Source: Sphagnum compactum (Eukaryota > Bryophyta > Sphagnopsida > Sphagnales). From it: a stretch of DNA of 64,000 nt. Below are positions 44,700 through 56,200 of this stretch, piece after piece. The position numbers and the translations under genes were made by a program. How positions within the stretch are numbered: position 1 is the stretch's first letter; every line of letters starts with the position of its first letter. Location of the stretch: the NCBI GenBank assembly GCA_965153455.1, contig OZ234493.1, positions 21,504,213 to 21,568,212 on the forward strand, given 5' to 3'. The notes below the pieces were generated by a model. That model searched no databases. It worked only from the letters and a program-made list of their open reading frames with translations, and was not told the origin of the DNA.

Positions 44700-47450
44700 A
44701 TTTTCACCATGGTAGCAGTGTAGTTGCTGGTTCACCCAAGGCATTGTTCATCCATGGGCAAAAATCTTCAAGAAGCGGTTCGTATGCGGGTAAAACACTT
44801 CAAGAAGCATTGTTCATAAGTGAAGTGGGGCAAAAGTCCTGAAAAACCTAGTGTTTATATGTGGGCAAAAATTTTCAAAGAACCTTCCAAAGAGAGGAGT
44901 AGGCTAGGTTGGTGTATTGCATGGTTGTCATGAGCATATATACATGCGTTTATTGCTCGCAATATGGTCCAAGCACATGGATGAGAGTGGATTATTTGTC
45001 TCTCTACTTTTGAGCTACTTGGGTCAACCAATCTTGGTGATGGGAATAAAAATCAAAACCAAAATTTATAAAACCCTACCTCACAAATGAAAATTTCAAA
45101 TGTGCCTATTGAGTCTCAGGATACATGTACTCACTCCATTGAGATGAGATTCCCATTGAAGGGCAATTGAGAGAAAACACTCCTAAGTGTGGGCGGGGCC
45201 GACAAATAAAAGTCCCCTTCATATGTTAAATAAATAGAGGGGCAATTCAGAAGAAGGTTCGTTGAGGCATGTGACTTCATTTACAATGTACATAGTTTTA
45301 CTTGAAGAGAGTGAGCTTTCCACATTCTATTACTACCAAATCCATATCCCCTCTCGAGAAGTGCTTTTTTCACTATTCCTTTTTTCTTGTGGTCGAGAAA
45401 GAGAGCATAGATTAGCATATGAAAGCCAAATTGTTGTCCATAGAATGGGACTAGAATGTTGCAATCTTATCTAATTGAATACTACCAAAACCTCACAAAT
45501 ATTGATAGAAAACAAAGATACACCAATTAACCCAAGTAGGAAGTAATAGAAGAAATGGAGAATCGAACTACATATGATTTGCAATATTAGCAAAATCTCT
45601 ACAACATTGCAAAGCAAAACAAAGGCCCCACCAATTTCCAAACTGCAATGGCCTATGGGAGAGAATCAAACAACATAGAATCAAACAATATATGGTTGAT
45701 TTACGAGCCAAAGGTCCAATAAGAAGGGCCAAATTGGACCACAAATCTATGCCTCCATTCCCAAACAAGGCCGACAACAATACCCTGCCCCCTTTAAAGA
45801 TCCCTTGGATCTCATCTTTTAGGAGACCGAGGTGGAAATGTGGGGTCTATTGTTCAAGATGGGTAACCTCCATCCATAAGCATCCCACCAAACTAAAGTA
45901 TACTGTACTAATGTACATTGACACAAATGTTTGTTGAGTTGTTTTACCTAACTATTCTACTAACTACAAATTATCAAACAATAACATAATAATAAGAGTA
46001 GCTCCAAACATTCCCCCTATTCAAGCCTTTGTAATATTTATCACATCCAACAAGGTGTGTAAAGTTTTCTCAATCCTCACCCCTAAACATGACAAATGAG
46101 ACATTATAAGTTGATGCATTATTTAAATGCAACCACTTAGGTCAATTATTATGACCAACCAATCGCGAACAATCATTTTGACATTCGATATATTAATAAG
46201 CACTTGATCTTGTGCACATTTATCAATGTTATTAGCTCTCTCCCAATTGTACATCGGTCGAAAATATATTGTGCAAGCCCAAAAGAGAGTTGGCCTTTGA
46301 GTGAGTTTCGCAACCTCTAAATGTTTTGTAGGTTAAAGCACCTTTTTGCAAACTTTTTTTGCAGCAACTTTTGTTTCTTTCTAGGAAAAACAATGAGAGC
46401 ATTGGTTTGGGGTTGAAGGTAAAACTAGAACATACCCTTATACCTTCACCTTCTTGAGTGAGGCCTTTGCATGGCCATATTTAACCTAGAAAATGTTAAA
46501 TTTGGACTCCTAGATCTTAATTTTTCCTTAGGACACGATATTTACCATGGTTAGAAGCAATCTAAAAACATTCAGGGTTTTCACATGTGATGGAGCCTTG
46601 ATATATAAAAATACTAGTCTTGTTATCAAACAACGTATGTGCCTTGTAGGGACCTAAATAAAAAACTACCTCATACTTGTTAGGGATGAATATTTTTTTA
46701 TAAATATCAATACTTGCCTTTTCTTTCTTTTTCTTTTTTTAAACATTTGATACCAGCATCATAATGGGGCCACACAAGTCTCAAAATTGAATATATATTG
46801 TAATACCTGGATGGGTTCGACACACATGTGCTAAATAATTCATTTATTTTGAAATTAAAAAATTGTCATTTGAGTTTTTAATTTTGAACTTTTCAACATA
46901 TAACAAATTTGAATCTTAAATTTTAACTCAATTTCGGAGTTCTCTTATTAAAGTTGCGATTAGTGTGTTCACATCTAATGTGCTTATTTGTATTTGGCCA
47001 AAGTTTGATTCTAAATTTCTGCGATTGAAAATTTTGACAACAGGACTAAAGATTTTTCAAAACCTTCGAAAAAAATTGTACAATTTTATTGTACGTTTGT
47101 ACAAATAGAATTTGTCAAAAAAAATTCTAAGGCATAGGAACAAAGTACAGTAAATTTTTTGGAGAGTTTGTCTGTTCCCAATGCGTTCCCATCAAGTTCC
47201 TAAGGTTTTCATATCCTCAGATTCTCAATGTGATCCCAGATTGTTCCTTAAGACGTTCCCAATAGTATTTCAGTTTTTATTCCCTATTGTTTGGCCATGC
47301 TTTGACTTCCGATACTAAAAGGGGCAAGGGGCCAAAGGGAAGAAGAGTCACAAAGCATGCTTCTAGTTTGGGGAGGGAAGCATTTTTACGCTTTTATGTT
47401 AAGGAGTGCATCATCTTCCATTTGATTGGTGGTCGGCCAATCAAATGGCT
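44700..47450. other. AT-rich intergenic, nothing recognised
   Basis: No intact frame of note and no repeat matched elsewhere in the window. Short frames lack family resemblance. Confidence 0.4.
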
Positions 47451-47452
47451 CC

Positions 47453-47487
<35 letters not shown>

Positions 47488-48110
47488 GGGTGCAAATCCC
47501 CCCCCCACCCCCACTCACTAAAATATAGAAGCATGAAGAGCGGAAACAAGCAGACCTGCTTCCATGTGATGTGCAAATCAGCTCCCCCAAAAGCAAAATA
47601 TCTTGTTGCGGGAATCACAAGCAAACTACAAGAGTATCTCAAGTTGCAAACTATGCCAGGAATGGCTATGTACTTGGAGATACGGATAAAAGCCACTTGC
47701 AAATTTGAGCCAAATTCTTGTTGTTGGTGGTCTAGATTCTATTCCTATTCCAAACCAACACCTCTAAACATGAACATTATACACAACCATCCAAGAGAAC
47801 ATGCTGGAGAAGACGACATGTGCACAGAGAAAGGTCAAAAAATCTTGTCTTCGACCCAATCCATATATTATTATTATTATTACTATTATTACAACCACCC
47901 ACCCAAACAATCCCCAAAATCATGTTTCCAAAAGCCTATTTCAAGACACAATTCTACACAACTCAAACTCTTCAGTTGATGATCATCATCATCATCATCA
48001 TCATCCGGGGCTGGGCTTGCTGACGTACATGCTCTATGTCATCCTCCGTGACATCACCATGAAGGGTTTGCTTTTAACAAATCATGTGGTGGTGGTGGTG
48101 GTGGTGGTGC
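47451..48110. repeat. Cluster of five microsatellites
   Basis: Within 660 bases: (CT)n about 47452-47474, (TA)n 47473-47486, (TAT)n-like 47867-47892, (ATC)n 47979-48005 and (GGT)n 48086-48109. The runs of Tyr and His that they produce in the open frames here are artefacts of the simple repeats. Confidence 0.9.
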
Positions 48111-48622
48111 CCATTCCCATATGTCGATCAATGTGTAAATTAAAAAACCTTACAAATTTGGTGGGATGGTTTACCAATAAAAGTGGGAGGCACCATTTCA
48201 AGGTCACCCGATTGGGTAACGGGTACTGTCTGAAAGCAAATCCCATTGGCTTGTGACAAATTTGTGGTCCCCGAAGAGTCTGAACCTGCTTCGGATTGGA
48301 TGCAACAAAATCCCACCCATGTTGATCATTTCCTCAGCCCCCAAGTGCAAACCGTTCTTCTTCTTTTTTTAGTATTGTACGAAACATTTTGTTCACTTAA
48401 TGCTTCGTTGTAACATGCACATTGTGGACTCACCTATCTTTTGGCCTCCTTCTAGAAGCTCTCTTTTTGGTGTTGTTATTACTATTTTTGCCTTTTGGAT
48501 TTTGTTGCTCTTGTCGGCAGTATCTATCTTCATTGAGGCTCTTTGAACATTCTGTTCTGTTGTCACTTTTGTGGGTCTATACAATACCTGGGTGAAGGGA
48601 GTCCCTAGTATGTACTAAAGGG

Positions 48623-48814
48623 TGCATTCACACTTGGTGTTAGGGACTCTAGTGTTGAGTCCATTATGACCATACTTACAGACTTAAACTTTACTTATCG
48701 TGAAGATTTTTTGTTAAACTAAAGATTCACTTAACACTAGGTTATCGGCTATTTAACATCGGGTGCCACCTAGGATGCCACCTAGATTTACATTTAACAT
48801 CAAGTGTGAATGCA
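48623..48814. mobile_element. Small MITE-like element (192 bp)
   Basis: TGCATTCACACTTGGTGTTA at the left and, read from the right, TGCATTCACACTTGATGTTA form a near-perfect 20-bp terminal inverted repeat. A further internal inverted similarity involves 'CCTAG' words. No clear target duplication could be fixed. No coding capacity. Confidence 0.65.
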
Positions 48815-51519
48815 ACACAAGGGAAAAGGAAAGTTTAAAAATCCAAGGTAAGTTCTAGAGGGGTGGCTGTAAAGTTTTGGTTTTGTGTGTGTCTTTGAGC
48901 AACCAGGACAACTCCTCCTCTAGTGATTGTGGGCTAAATTTTCCACTAAAAAATATTGACTTACCTGCCCGAAATCCATGGGTGTTGTTGGAACTTCTCC
49001 CCTAACCGTAGGTTCTTTGGGGGCAACCAAATTGGGCAGGTTGGTTTTCTTCAAATATGGAAAAGAAGTTTCTTCTTTGAAAGGATGGTGTTTGAAGATG
49101 AAGAAAATGGCCCAATGGGTAGTTCCAATTCACATGATTTCAGCATTTTTTTCTTTTTCCTTTCAGTGAGCGATGTGAGGCAAATCAAATTATTTCAGCG
49201 GCATGGTTGTTGAGTGTCACTTTGGGTTTTGGCAAGCAAGTGATGGAAATCCTTTGTAGTTAGAACTTCTTCACCGGCCTTGTCTACCCATAAGGGTAGA
49301 CTTATGGGTAGACATTAGGGTGAGAATTAAAAGTGTTGTGTCTAGAAGGAGAAAAACTAACCCAAATAATGAGGTAAAGTTTGCCAAACCATATGCGAGA
49401 CTTGATATTTTGGACCATCTTCAATCTTTTCAAGGCGAGGTTAATTTTGACATTTACATAATGGACTTATGAAACAATGATGGTCTTCTTTGACACCAAG
49501 GTCCATGCCTCCGAGTCCTTTTAAACCACTTGCTCCAGGAGTCTCTTCACCGAGGTTTGTTGTCAAGTTAGTACTTCCCTATACTACATGAATATGCTTG
49601 TGGGGGGCAGTTAGTTTTGGGAGTGGGATCTTTCCTCATTCCCTTCCACAAATGAACAAAAAACAGGGGTCAAAGGGGGCTCATTCTTTTCCCGTTACAA
49701 CCGTCCAACAAACCACATCACACTTGAACTAGCACATGTTTGTTCTGGAACTTTGAATTTTGTTTTACTGTAGAACATACGAAGTTGGTAAAATCCAAAT
49801 TGAAGGAAAAAGACCAATGTTATGAAAAATTACATTCAAGGAAAAAACCAACCACCTGTGACAAAAACAATGCCTTAAGGAAATGGTGTTGACCTTAACA
49901 ACAAATACAAAGAATGGACTAAAGTCGTACAATAAGTTATGAAGGTAGAACCAAAATTATTGAAGACGGGTTGAGTTTTAACTTGGAAAAATTTTAAATA
50001 CATTTTGTCCCTTTGCTTCATCCGTTTGCTTCACAGCCACAAGAAAATTTTGTAAAGTTTTTATTATTACTAGGTCAACAATTTATTAGCTGTTTAAATA
50101 AAGTAGGATTTTTTTCTGTGTGAAGCTCAGTTGGCTTTGAAATTAGCACATTAGCCTTTCTGGCCACAAGGAAACAAAACACGAACAAGACAAAACAAAA
50201 GAAAGCCAGAAAAAGAGCTTTTGGAACACAATTCAAAGTTGAGTGCGGAGTGGGCGGTGCCGTGGTGCCTTGGAGGCAGAGAAAAATAGCGGGGAAAATC
50301 AAAATACGGCTTTGATTTGCTTTTTCTTTTGTCTCCACAATGTTCTAGAAGGAGAGGTAGGGAGGGAGGGAGGAAGGGGGTGGAATGTGTGGCCTTCTGC
50401 AGAGGAGGCAACTGTGTTTGTCCTCTGTCCAAGTGACTGAACCCTAAATCCAATACAGCGCATCAACAACTTTCCAGATCTGTTTCATAATGGATGCCTT
50501 GTGAAGCACACATTGAGTGTGGAACCACAAACGTGTACAAAAACTGACAATTCCAACTGTTCGAGATACACTACATCCCCAAGCAAATAGTGAGCCCTTC
50601 TCTCTCAGTGTTGTGCCTATTTTATAGGCAGAAGGTGTCAGTGACACTGCAGCAGACGGTCCTTATTTTGAGATGGGCTGTTCTCGTAGGTGAGGGTTCT
50701 TCTAAGTTAGGCATCCTTTCAAGTGATCCTCCTCTTTCCTTATTTGATATGCTTCTCATGACTCTGGAGATGGTTCGGGAACTTTGATGTTCCACTTGTG
50801 ATTTGCCCTCTTAGATGGTTCTTTGGTCTCCTTGGACGTGGTCCTTCCATTTTGTTCCTTGTATTCCCCCTCTTTTGGGCACTTTGGTTTATTTTTGATT
50901 GGCAAGGTTTCATAAGTAGTGCTTTGAAGCCAGAGACAAATTTAGAACCAGTGTTGTGCTGTTCTTCTTTTTGAAGAGAACTTCCAGTTTCTGTTTTTTT
51001 TTTAAATAATTTTTTTCAAAAATTTATAATTGGAGATTTCTTGAGGTGTGTTTAGCCCAGTTCTTCTCATTTTAAAACCCTGGAGTTCAGTTTTAACACA
51101 TTTTTTCAAATTCAAGAACCTCTGAGCCTGGTTTAAAATTGGGTCCAATTTCATGTAAACATTACACATTTCTTTATGCTAAAATTTTATTGTATAAATA
51201 GAATTTTTATATCAAATTAAAATTAGAGTATAAATAAGTATGGAGTTCAAACAACTAATAAAAATTAATATTCAACTTTGAAATTGAACCCACTTATTGA
51301 ACCCACTTGTCAACTTTTTCAAAGAAGAAATTCAACTTTCTTACTTTAAAAACCTGCCCCTATTTTCAAGAATATTTTTCCACCATTTTAATTTTGTGTG
51401 TGGAAGACTAGTTCCAATGTCAGGTTCTTGTGTTGGTTCCAACAAAAAAATGTGAGCTTCAGGTCCAGACTCCAGACCACAGAAACCTCATCACCCTGAA
51501 CACCCAGTTTTAACACTGG
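48815..51519. other. Intergenic, no gene recognised
   Basis: It includes a perfect 13-bp hairpin (49282-49313), purine-rich DNA near 50345-50380 and short frames without family resemblance. The 50590-50960 part is less AT-rich and could be a gene or UTR remnant, but nothing identifies it. Confidence 0.35.
49282..49313. other. Perfect 13-bp inverted repeat with 6-nt loop
   Basis: GTCTACCCATAAG, loop GGTAGA, then CTTATGGGTAGAC. A shorter alternative pairing inside uses GTCTACCC and GGGTAGAC. Its role is unknown; it may be a remnant of a foldback element. Confidence 0.7.
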
Positions 51520-51870
51520 AAACTGGCTACCCTCACGACACTGGAGATAGCCAGCACCGAGCAGGGTGCCATGAAGGATGAATGATAAGTGTCCAGGAAA
51601 CAGTTTTCTGTTGGGTTCCATTTCCCTTACTAACCATGGTGGTTAGTTCATTGCTTTTTCTTTCACTACCTACATAATAGTAGCATACCTACCAACAACC
51701 CCCTTGTTAGTAGATAGGTTGCAGAAACAGCCCTTATCTATGTATAAGCCATATACTTACCTAGTGCTCACCTATTTACTACATATCTACCTATATATAG
51801 GGCCTACTTCTTAGAATGGGTTACCAAGGTGGAAAAAATTCTACATTCTATCATTGGATGGTGTTCATCT
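51520..51870 (-). repeat. Inverted copy of part of the 3.9 kb repeat unit
   Basis: The - strand here matches 8140-8400 and 16480-16720. Shared features are 'ACCTTGGTAACC', a TAGGTAxx-rich stretch, 'ACCATGGTTAG', 'CAGAAAACTGTTTCCTG' and 'CATCCTTCATGG'. Identity is lower than between the two direct copies. Confidence 0.6.
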
Positions 51871-52429
51871 AGTTTCCCTTGGCATAAATTTTTTTTTTGG
51901 ATGACATTGAATGAAGGGTTCAGTTAAAGCTAATTCACCAAATTTTGCAGAAAACCAATAAGATGTTGTACACATCTACTTACTGTGTCCACACTCTGAA
52001 CACCAAAAAAAAATATGTTCCAATTTAAACAGTCTAAACACTTTCACCAAAGAAACCGGTTCACCTAATGTGAAACCAGTTTTAATAAGGTAAAACTTCC
52101 AAAAGTTGGATCGAATGCAATAGTCCCTGTCCCTATGGGGGCAGGGCCCAACAAATAGACAAATTCGGGTTGTGAGTACGTCCACATTAGACAATCACTT
52201 TGTCCACTCATTATAGGCCAATGTAGAGCAATCATGTTGATGTTCAATATCTTATACAAGGATTAGATCTTGTGGACATTTAGCATTGTTGGTCCTCTCC
52301 ACCTTAAACCAGTTGTTTTTTTTTTCATCCAAAATATACTATGCATGCCAGTTACTGGTGGAAGCTGCTATTTTCAGTAGGCTAACTAGCAGACTCATGT
52401 TGATTACCTTGTCCATATCTAGTGTGGCC

Positions 52430-52830
52430 TGTGCTGTTGGCCCAAGTGTGAACTCGTACTCAACTGATTTTTCCTTCCAAAACCTGGTTTTTTGGAATTT
52501 ATTTGAATTTTCAGTGACAGAAATCACTTAAAAATCAATATCTCCCACATTCTGAATCCAAATCTTACCAAATAAATTTCATTAAATCCTGCTCATCAAG
52601 ATCTTTCCAGGAACACCAAAGGCACATTCCCATTCCTCCGACATTTTCAGCTATGATTTAATTTAATTTTCAGTGAAGAAATCATTCAATATTCAAGAAC
52701 TGTTGCACCGCAAAGTCCAAATGTCATGGAACCAAGCCCATGCACCCCTCCTTGTTGAGAGCTTTCCAAAGACACCAAGAACACGATCTGAAGCATCCTG
52801 GTTCGATGGATCTCATAACTACAAAGCAAA
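52430..52830 (-). repeat. Repeat family A, inverted copy
   Basis: The - strand carries the family A landmarks in order: 'TTTGGAAAGCTCTCAACAAG', 'GGGGTGCATGGGCTTGGTT', 'TGAATATTGAATGATTTC', 'GATGAGCAGGATTTAATGAA' and finally 'GAGTTCACACTTGGGCC'-like sequence near 52440. It is the only - strand copy found in the window. Confidence 0.7.
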
Positions 52831-52952
52831 CTACCTTCTTCATAGATAGATAGATAGATAGCTGGAGGGAATATCCCCTGAGCTACTACACAAAGAACCT
52901 CCTTCCTTGTATGGGAAAAGAACTCGATAATTTTTATGAGGAGTACATATGT

Positions 52953-53210
52953 GATCTACAAGGTGAGAATTCAATAATTTTTTATGATGAATACATATGT
53001 GATCTACAAGGTGAGAATTCAATAATTTTTTATTATGAATACATATGTGATCTACAAGGTGAGAATTCAATAATTTTTTCATTACAAATACATATGTGAT
53101 CTACAAGGTGAGAATTCAATAATTTTTTATTACGAATCCATATATGATCTACAAGGTGAGAATTCAATAAATTTTTATTACGAATCCATATATGATCTAC
53201 AAGGTGCATA
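52953..53210. repeat. 48-bp minisatellite, about six units
   Basis: GATCTACAAGGTGAGAATTC recurs at 52953, 53001, 53049, 53098, 53146 and 53194. Spacings are 48, 48, 49, 48 and 48. Each unit continues AATAATTTTTTAT...TACATATGT. Because 48 is divisible by three, frames stay open on both strands across the array: a 16-residue repeat around EYICDLQGENSIIF on + and LLNSHLVDHIC on -. A GATA tetranucleotide run lies just upstream (52844-52860). Confidence 0.93.
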
Positions 53211-53229
53211 TAGATTGCTCTCACTTGAT

Positions 53230-56200
53230 AGTACTGAATAAGTTAACAACCCAACATCCCATCCAAATTACCACACAAAGTACAAAGTTGAGGGATATGG
53301 GACTCTCCCATTCGGGCTTGTGATAGCTGGTACATTGAGATTTGTAGTCTATTTGCACATTGTTTCAAGCTTCTCATTTGGCCCCAAATATGATGCATTT
53401 AGGTCGGTACAAGCTTGTATCATCCTTGCATGCACCTTATGGCTCTCATTGGCTCTCCTCCATTATGCAACTTGGCTTTCACCTTCTTCACCCTTTCCAT
53501 GGACCTTCTGCATTTTCCTATGTCTTTATGTCCAAAAAACATTTTTTTGTCCTAGGTCAAATGGGAGTGTAGGTAGTTGTTACTATCTATCATGGACATA
53601 TGATTTGTTTTGTGGTCCCAGTGAGGTTTAAAGAACTGAAACCACTAGTTTCATACACTTTCCCAAAGCACCCACATAGAGCAAGTAGAATTTTGCTTTC
53701 TTGAACAAAAATTTCATCCATTCTTAGATAAAAAAGATGATGATGATGTTTTGTGCAAATCCACAAAAGGAACATGGGTGTACATCTTACATCAATTCCT
53801 CTTTGTTTTCATTAGGTACCTCAAGTTGCATGCCATGTTCTTTGAGTTCAAAATATCTAGTAAACTGCCCTTTAAGAAGAGAAGATCATTTGATTGAGTA
53901 CTGAAAGTATTCTTGTGTGCTTTGAAAAGGTAACTTAGAGGAAGAATATCATGAAAAAAAATGAAAAAAAGTAATTGAACATATTTCTAAAAGTTATTAT
54001 TGAGGAATTGTTTTTTAAATAAATTCTTAGTCTAGAGAATGGGAAATGGACCATTACAAGTGTTTTTTTCCCGCCCCACTTTTTTTACTTTTATATTGAT
54101 GTAATCTGATTTTTAATCTTTATGCAAAAGGTAAAAATTTTGTCAACATGTCATGCGAAAGGCTTTGATAAATGTCGACCATCACATGATTTTCTTTCAC
54201 AAGGAAATAGTATTCGACAAAGAAACATGATGACACATGAATAAAGGTGCAAAGGAAAGGGGATTTTAGAAAGGTACTAATATAATAACCAAGATAACAA
54301 GAAAAACTTTGCAATGTGATGCCATAGTTGTCCATGTGCTCCCATCAAAAGAAATGGAATATATTTGTTGGAAAAATAATAGTTCCCTCTTTCTAAAATG
54401 TAAATCCAAACTTTGTGATCTTATTAATGTATAGTCAGAGCCTTGCCAATAGCCACAACACCAATATTGCAATGCAATCACAATGGTGCCAAATTATCTA
54501 ACAAACATGAAAGCACAATTTGAACCATGTTTATTCTTTACACCAATTGGTAGCAAATTCTTTGAAATCTTCAACACATTCTATGTTACAACCAACATTT
54601 TATTAATGCAAATTTTAATCATTTGGAATACATCAAAATTTTCAATTGCTCAAAAGCAATCTTGTGTGATTAACAATCACAATGGTGATAAACATTGTGT
54701 CCATTGTTTATTATGGTTAGATCTTTCAACACTATAACACAACATGTGCAAAATGTCTTTAAACTATTCTAGCCATCTTTGATGTTCAAATCAAATAACT
54801 ATTGAAATTTCATTACACATAATACATGGGGAACCAAAGAAAAATGCTTTATATGGTTTTGCAATATTAAAACATCAAACAACACAATATATGATATGGA
54901 AGTAATAAACACATGGTCACACCTCCATTTGGTTGTTAATTTGTAAGCAAAAGTGTTTTTTTGTGTGGCAATGTTTGCATTTTTTAAATTGATATGCATT
55001 TTGGCGCATACAAAGGATTTTTGTGGAGAATTTGGCCCCAAATTTGCTAAAATTTGAAAGAAAATATGTGCAATCCCCATATCTCTACAATAGGTTCCAA
55101 CATGATGCATGTGACCAAAATAAGAAAAGATCCTTAATTTTTTATAATTTCACATTTTTTATATAGCCAAATTTGGCTAAATTTTCTAGTGGATGATCAC
55201 CATTTGGCTTCATCACAAATTTGAAAAAAAACCATGTCACTTGCTCACAATTGACGCATGAACTCTAAACCCTAAACATACACTATATGCATGCAAGTTG
55301 CCAACATTTTAAAAAATAATTGCTTGTTTTTCACGAAATTGACTACATTGTTTGACCATATTAAAAGTTTTATTTCTACCCAAATTATAGTTTTTTGAAT
55401 AATTATGCCAAGGAACTAAATGCAAACTTGCAAAAAAAGAATGGTCAATCCAAATAAATGGGCTACCACAAACCCAAAATTTTCCTAGGGTCTAATTTGT
55501 AATAGTGGTTCCACTATTAATGTATACACCACATACATTGATGTTGCATGCATGAAATTAAATATGACTATGACTAATGAATAAGTCTTATAGCAAATTA
55601 TATAGTTTAAAAATAAATTGTTTGGTTGGAATCATATATGGTTTTAAACATTTCCATTCCAATTTTTTATTTTGTTGTGTTGTGTAGCATATCTTGCCAA
55701 CATTTGTGCTAGAAGAAACACAAACAAAATATTACATTAATTTTAAGAGTAGTACAAATGTGATTGCCCAACATGCCATATGTTTTTTCATAATACCAAG
55801 CTACTTTCTCATGGGAAACAAAACCAATTGAGAATGACGTAAAATATCTCATTTTTTGAAATAACACAAATAAAGGACTCCTTGAAACAATAATATTCAT
55901 AAACTAAAATGTACATTGTTAATAACTTTCAAAGAAGATCATTTTGAGTTTTATTTGTTTGTCGTAAAGATCTATGCCAAAAAATGGTATTAATAAGAAC
56001 ATGAATAATCCATTTTTGCTTCCACATTTAGGAACTAGAGTTCTACATGCAAATTTTTTGTAGAGGGGTGTTTTTAGTAGGTGAGTGAAGATGTTGTATT
56101 TTGTGCCATTGATTTTGCATAGATTGGGAGCTCACAAATTTGCCACCTTATCAAGAGTGAATTCCTACAAACATTGACATTAAAAAACAAGACATGTGAA

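Noticed and set aside
47287-48256. Overlapping frames of 230 and 151 codons with Tyr, His and Val runs
   Set aside because: They are kept open by TAT, ATC and GGT microsatellites. No family similarity and no coding signature outside the repeats.
52953-53210. Possible CRISPR-like array
   Set aside because: The 48-bp units are directly adjacent with no unique spacers, and the context is a plant nuclear genome. It is a minisatellite.
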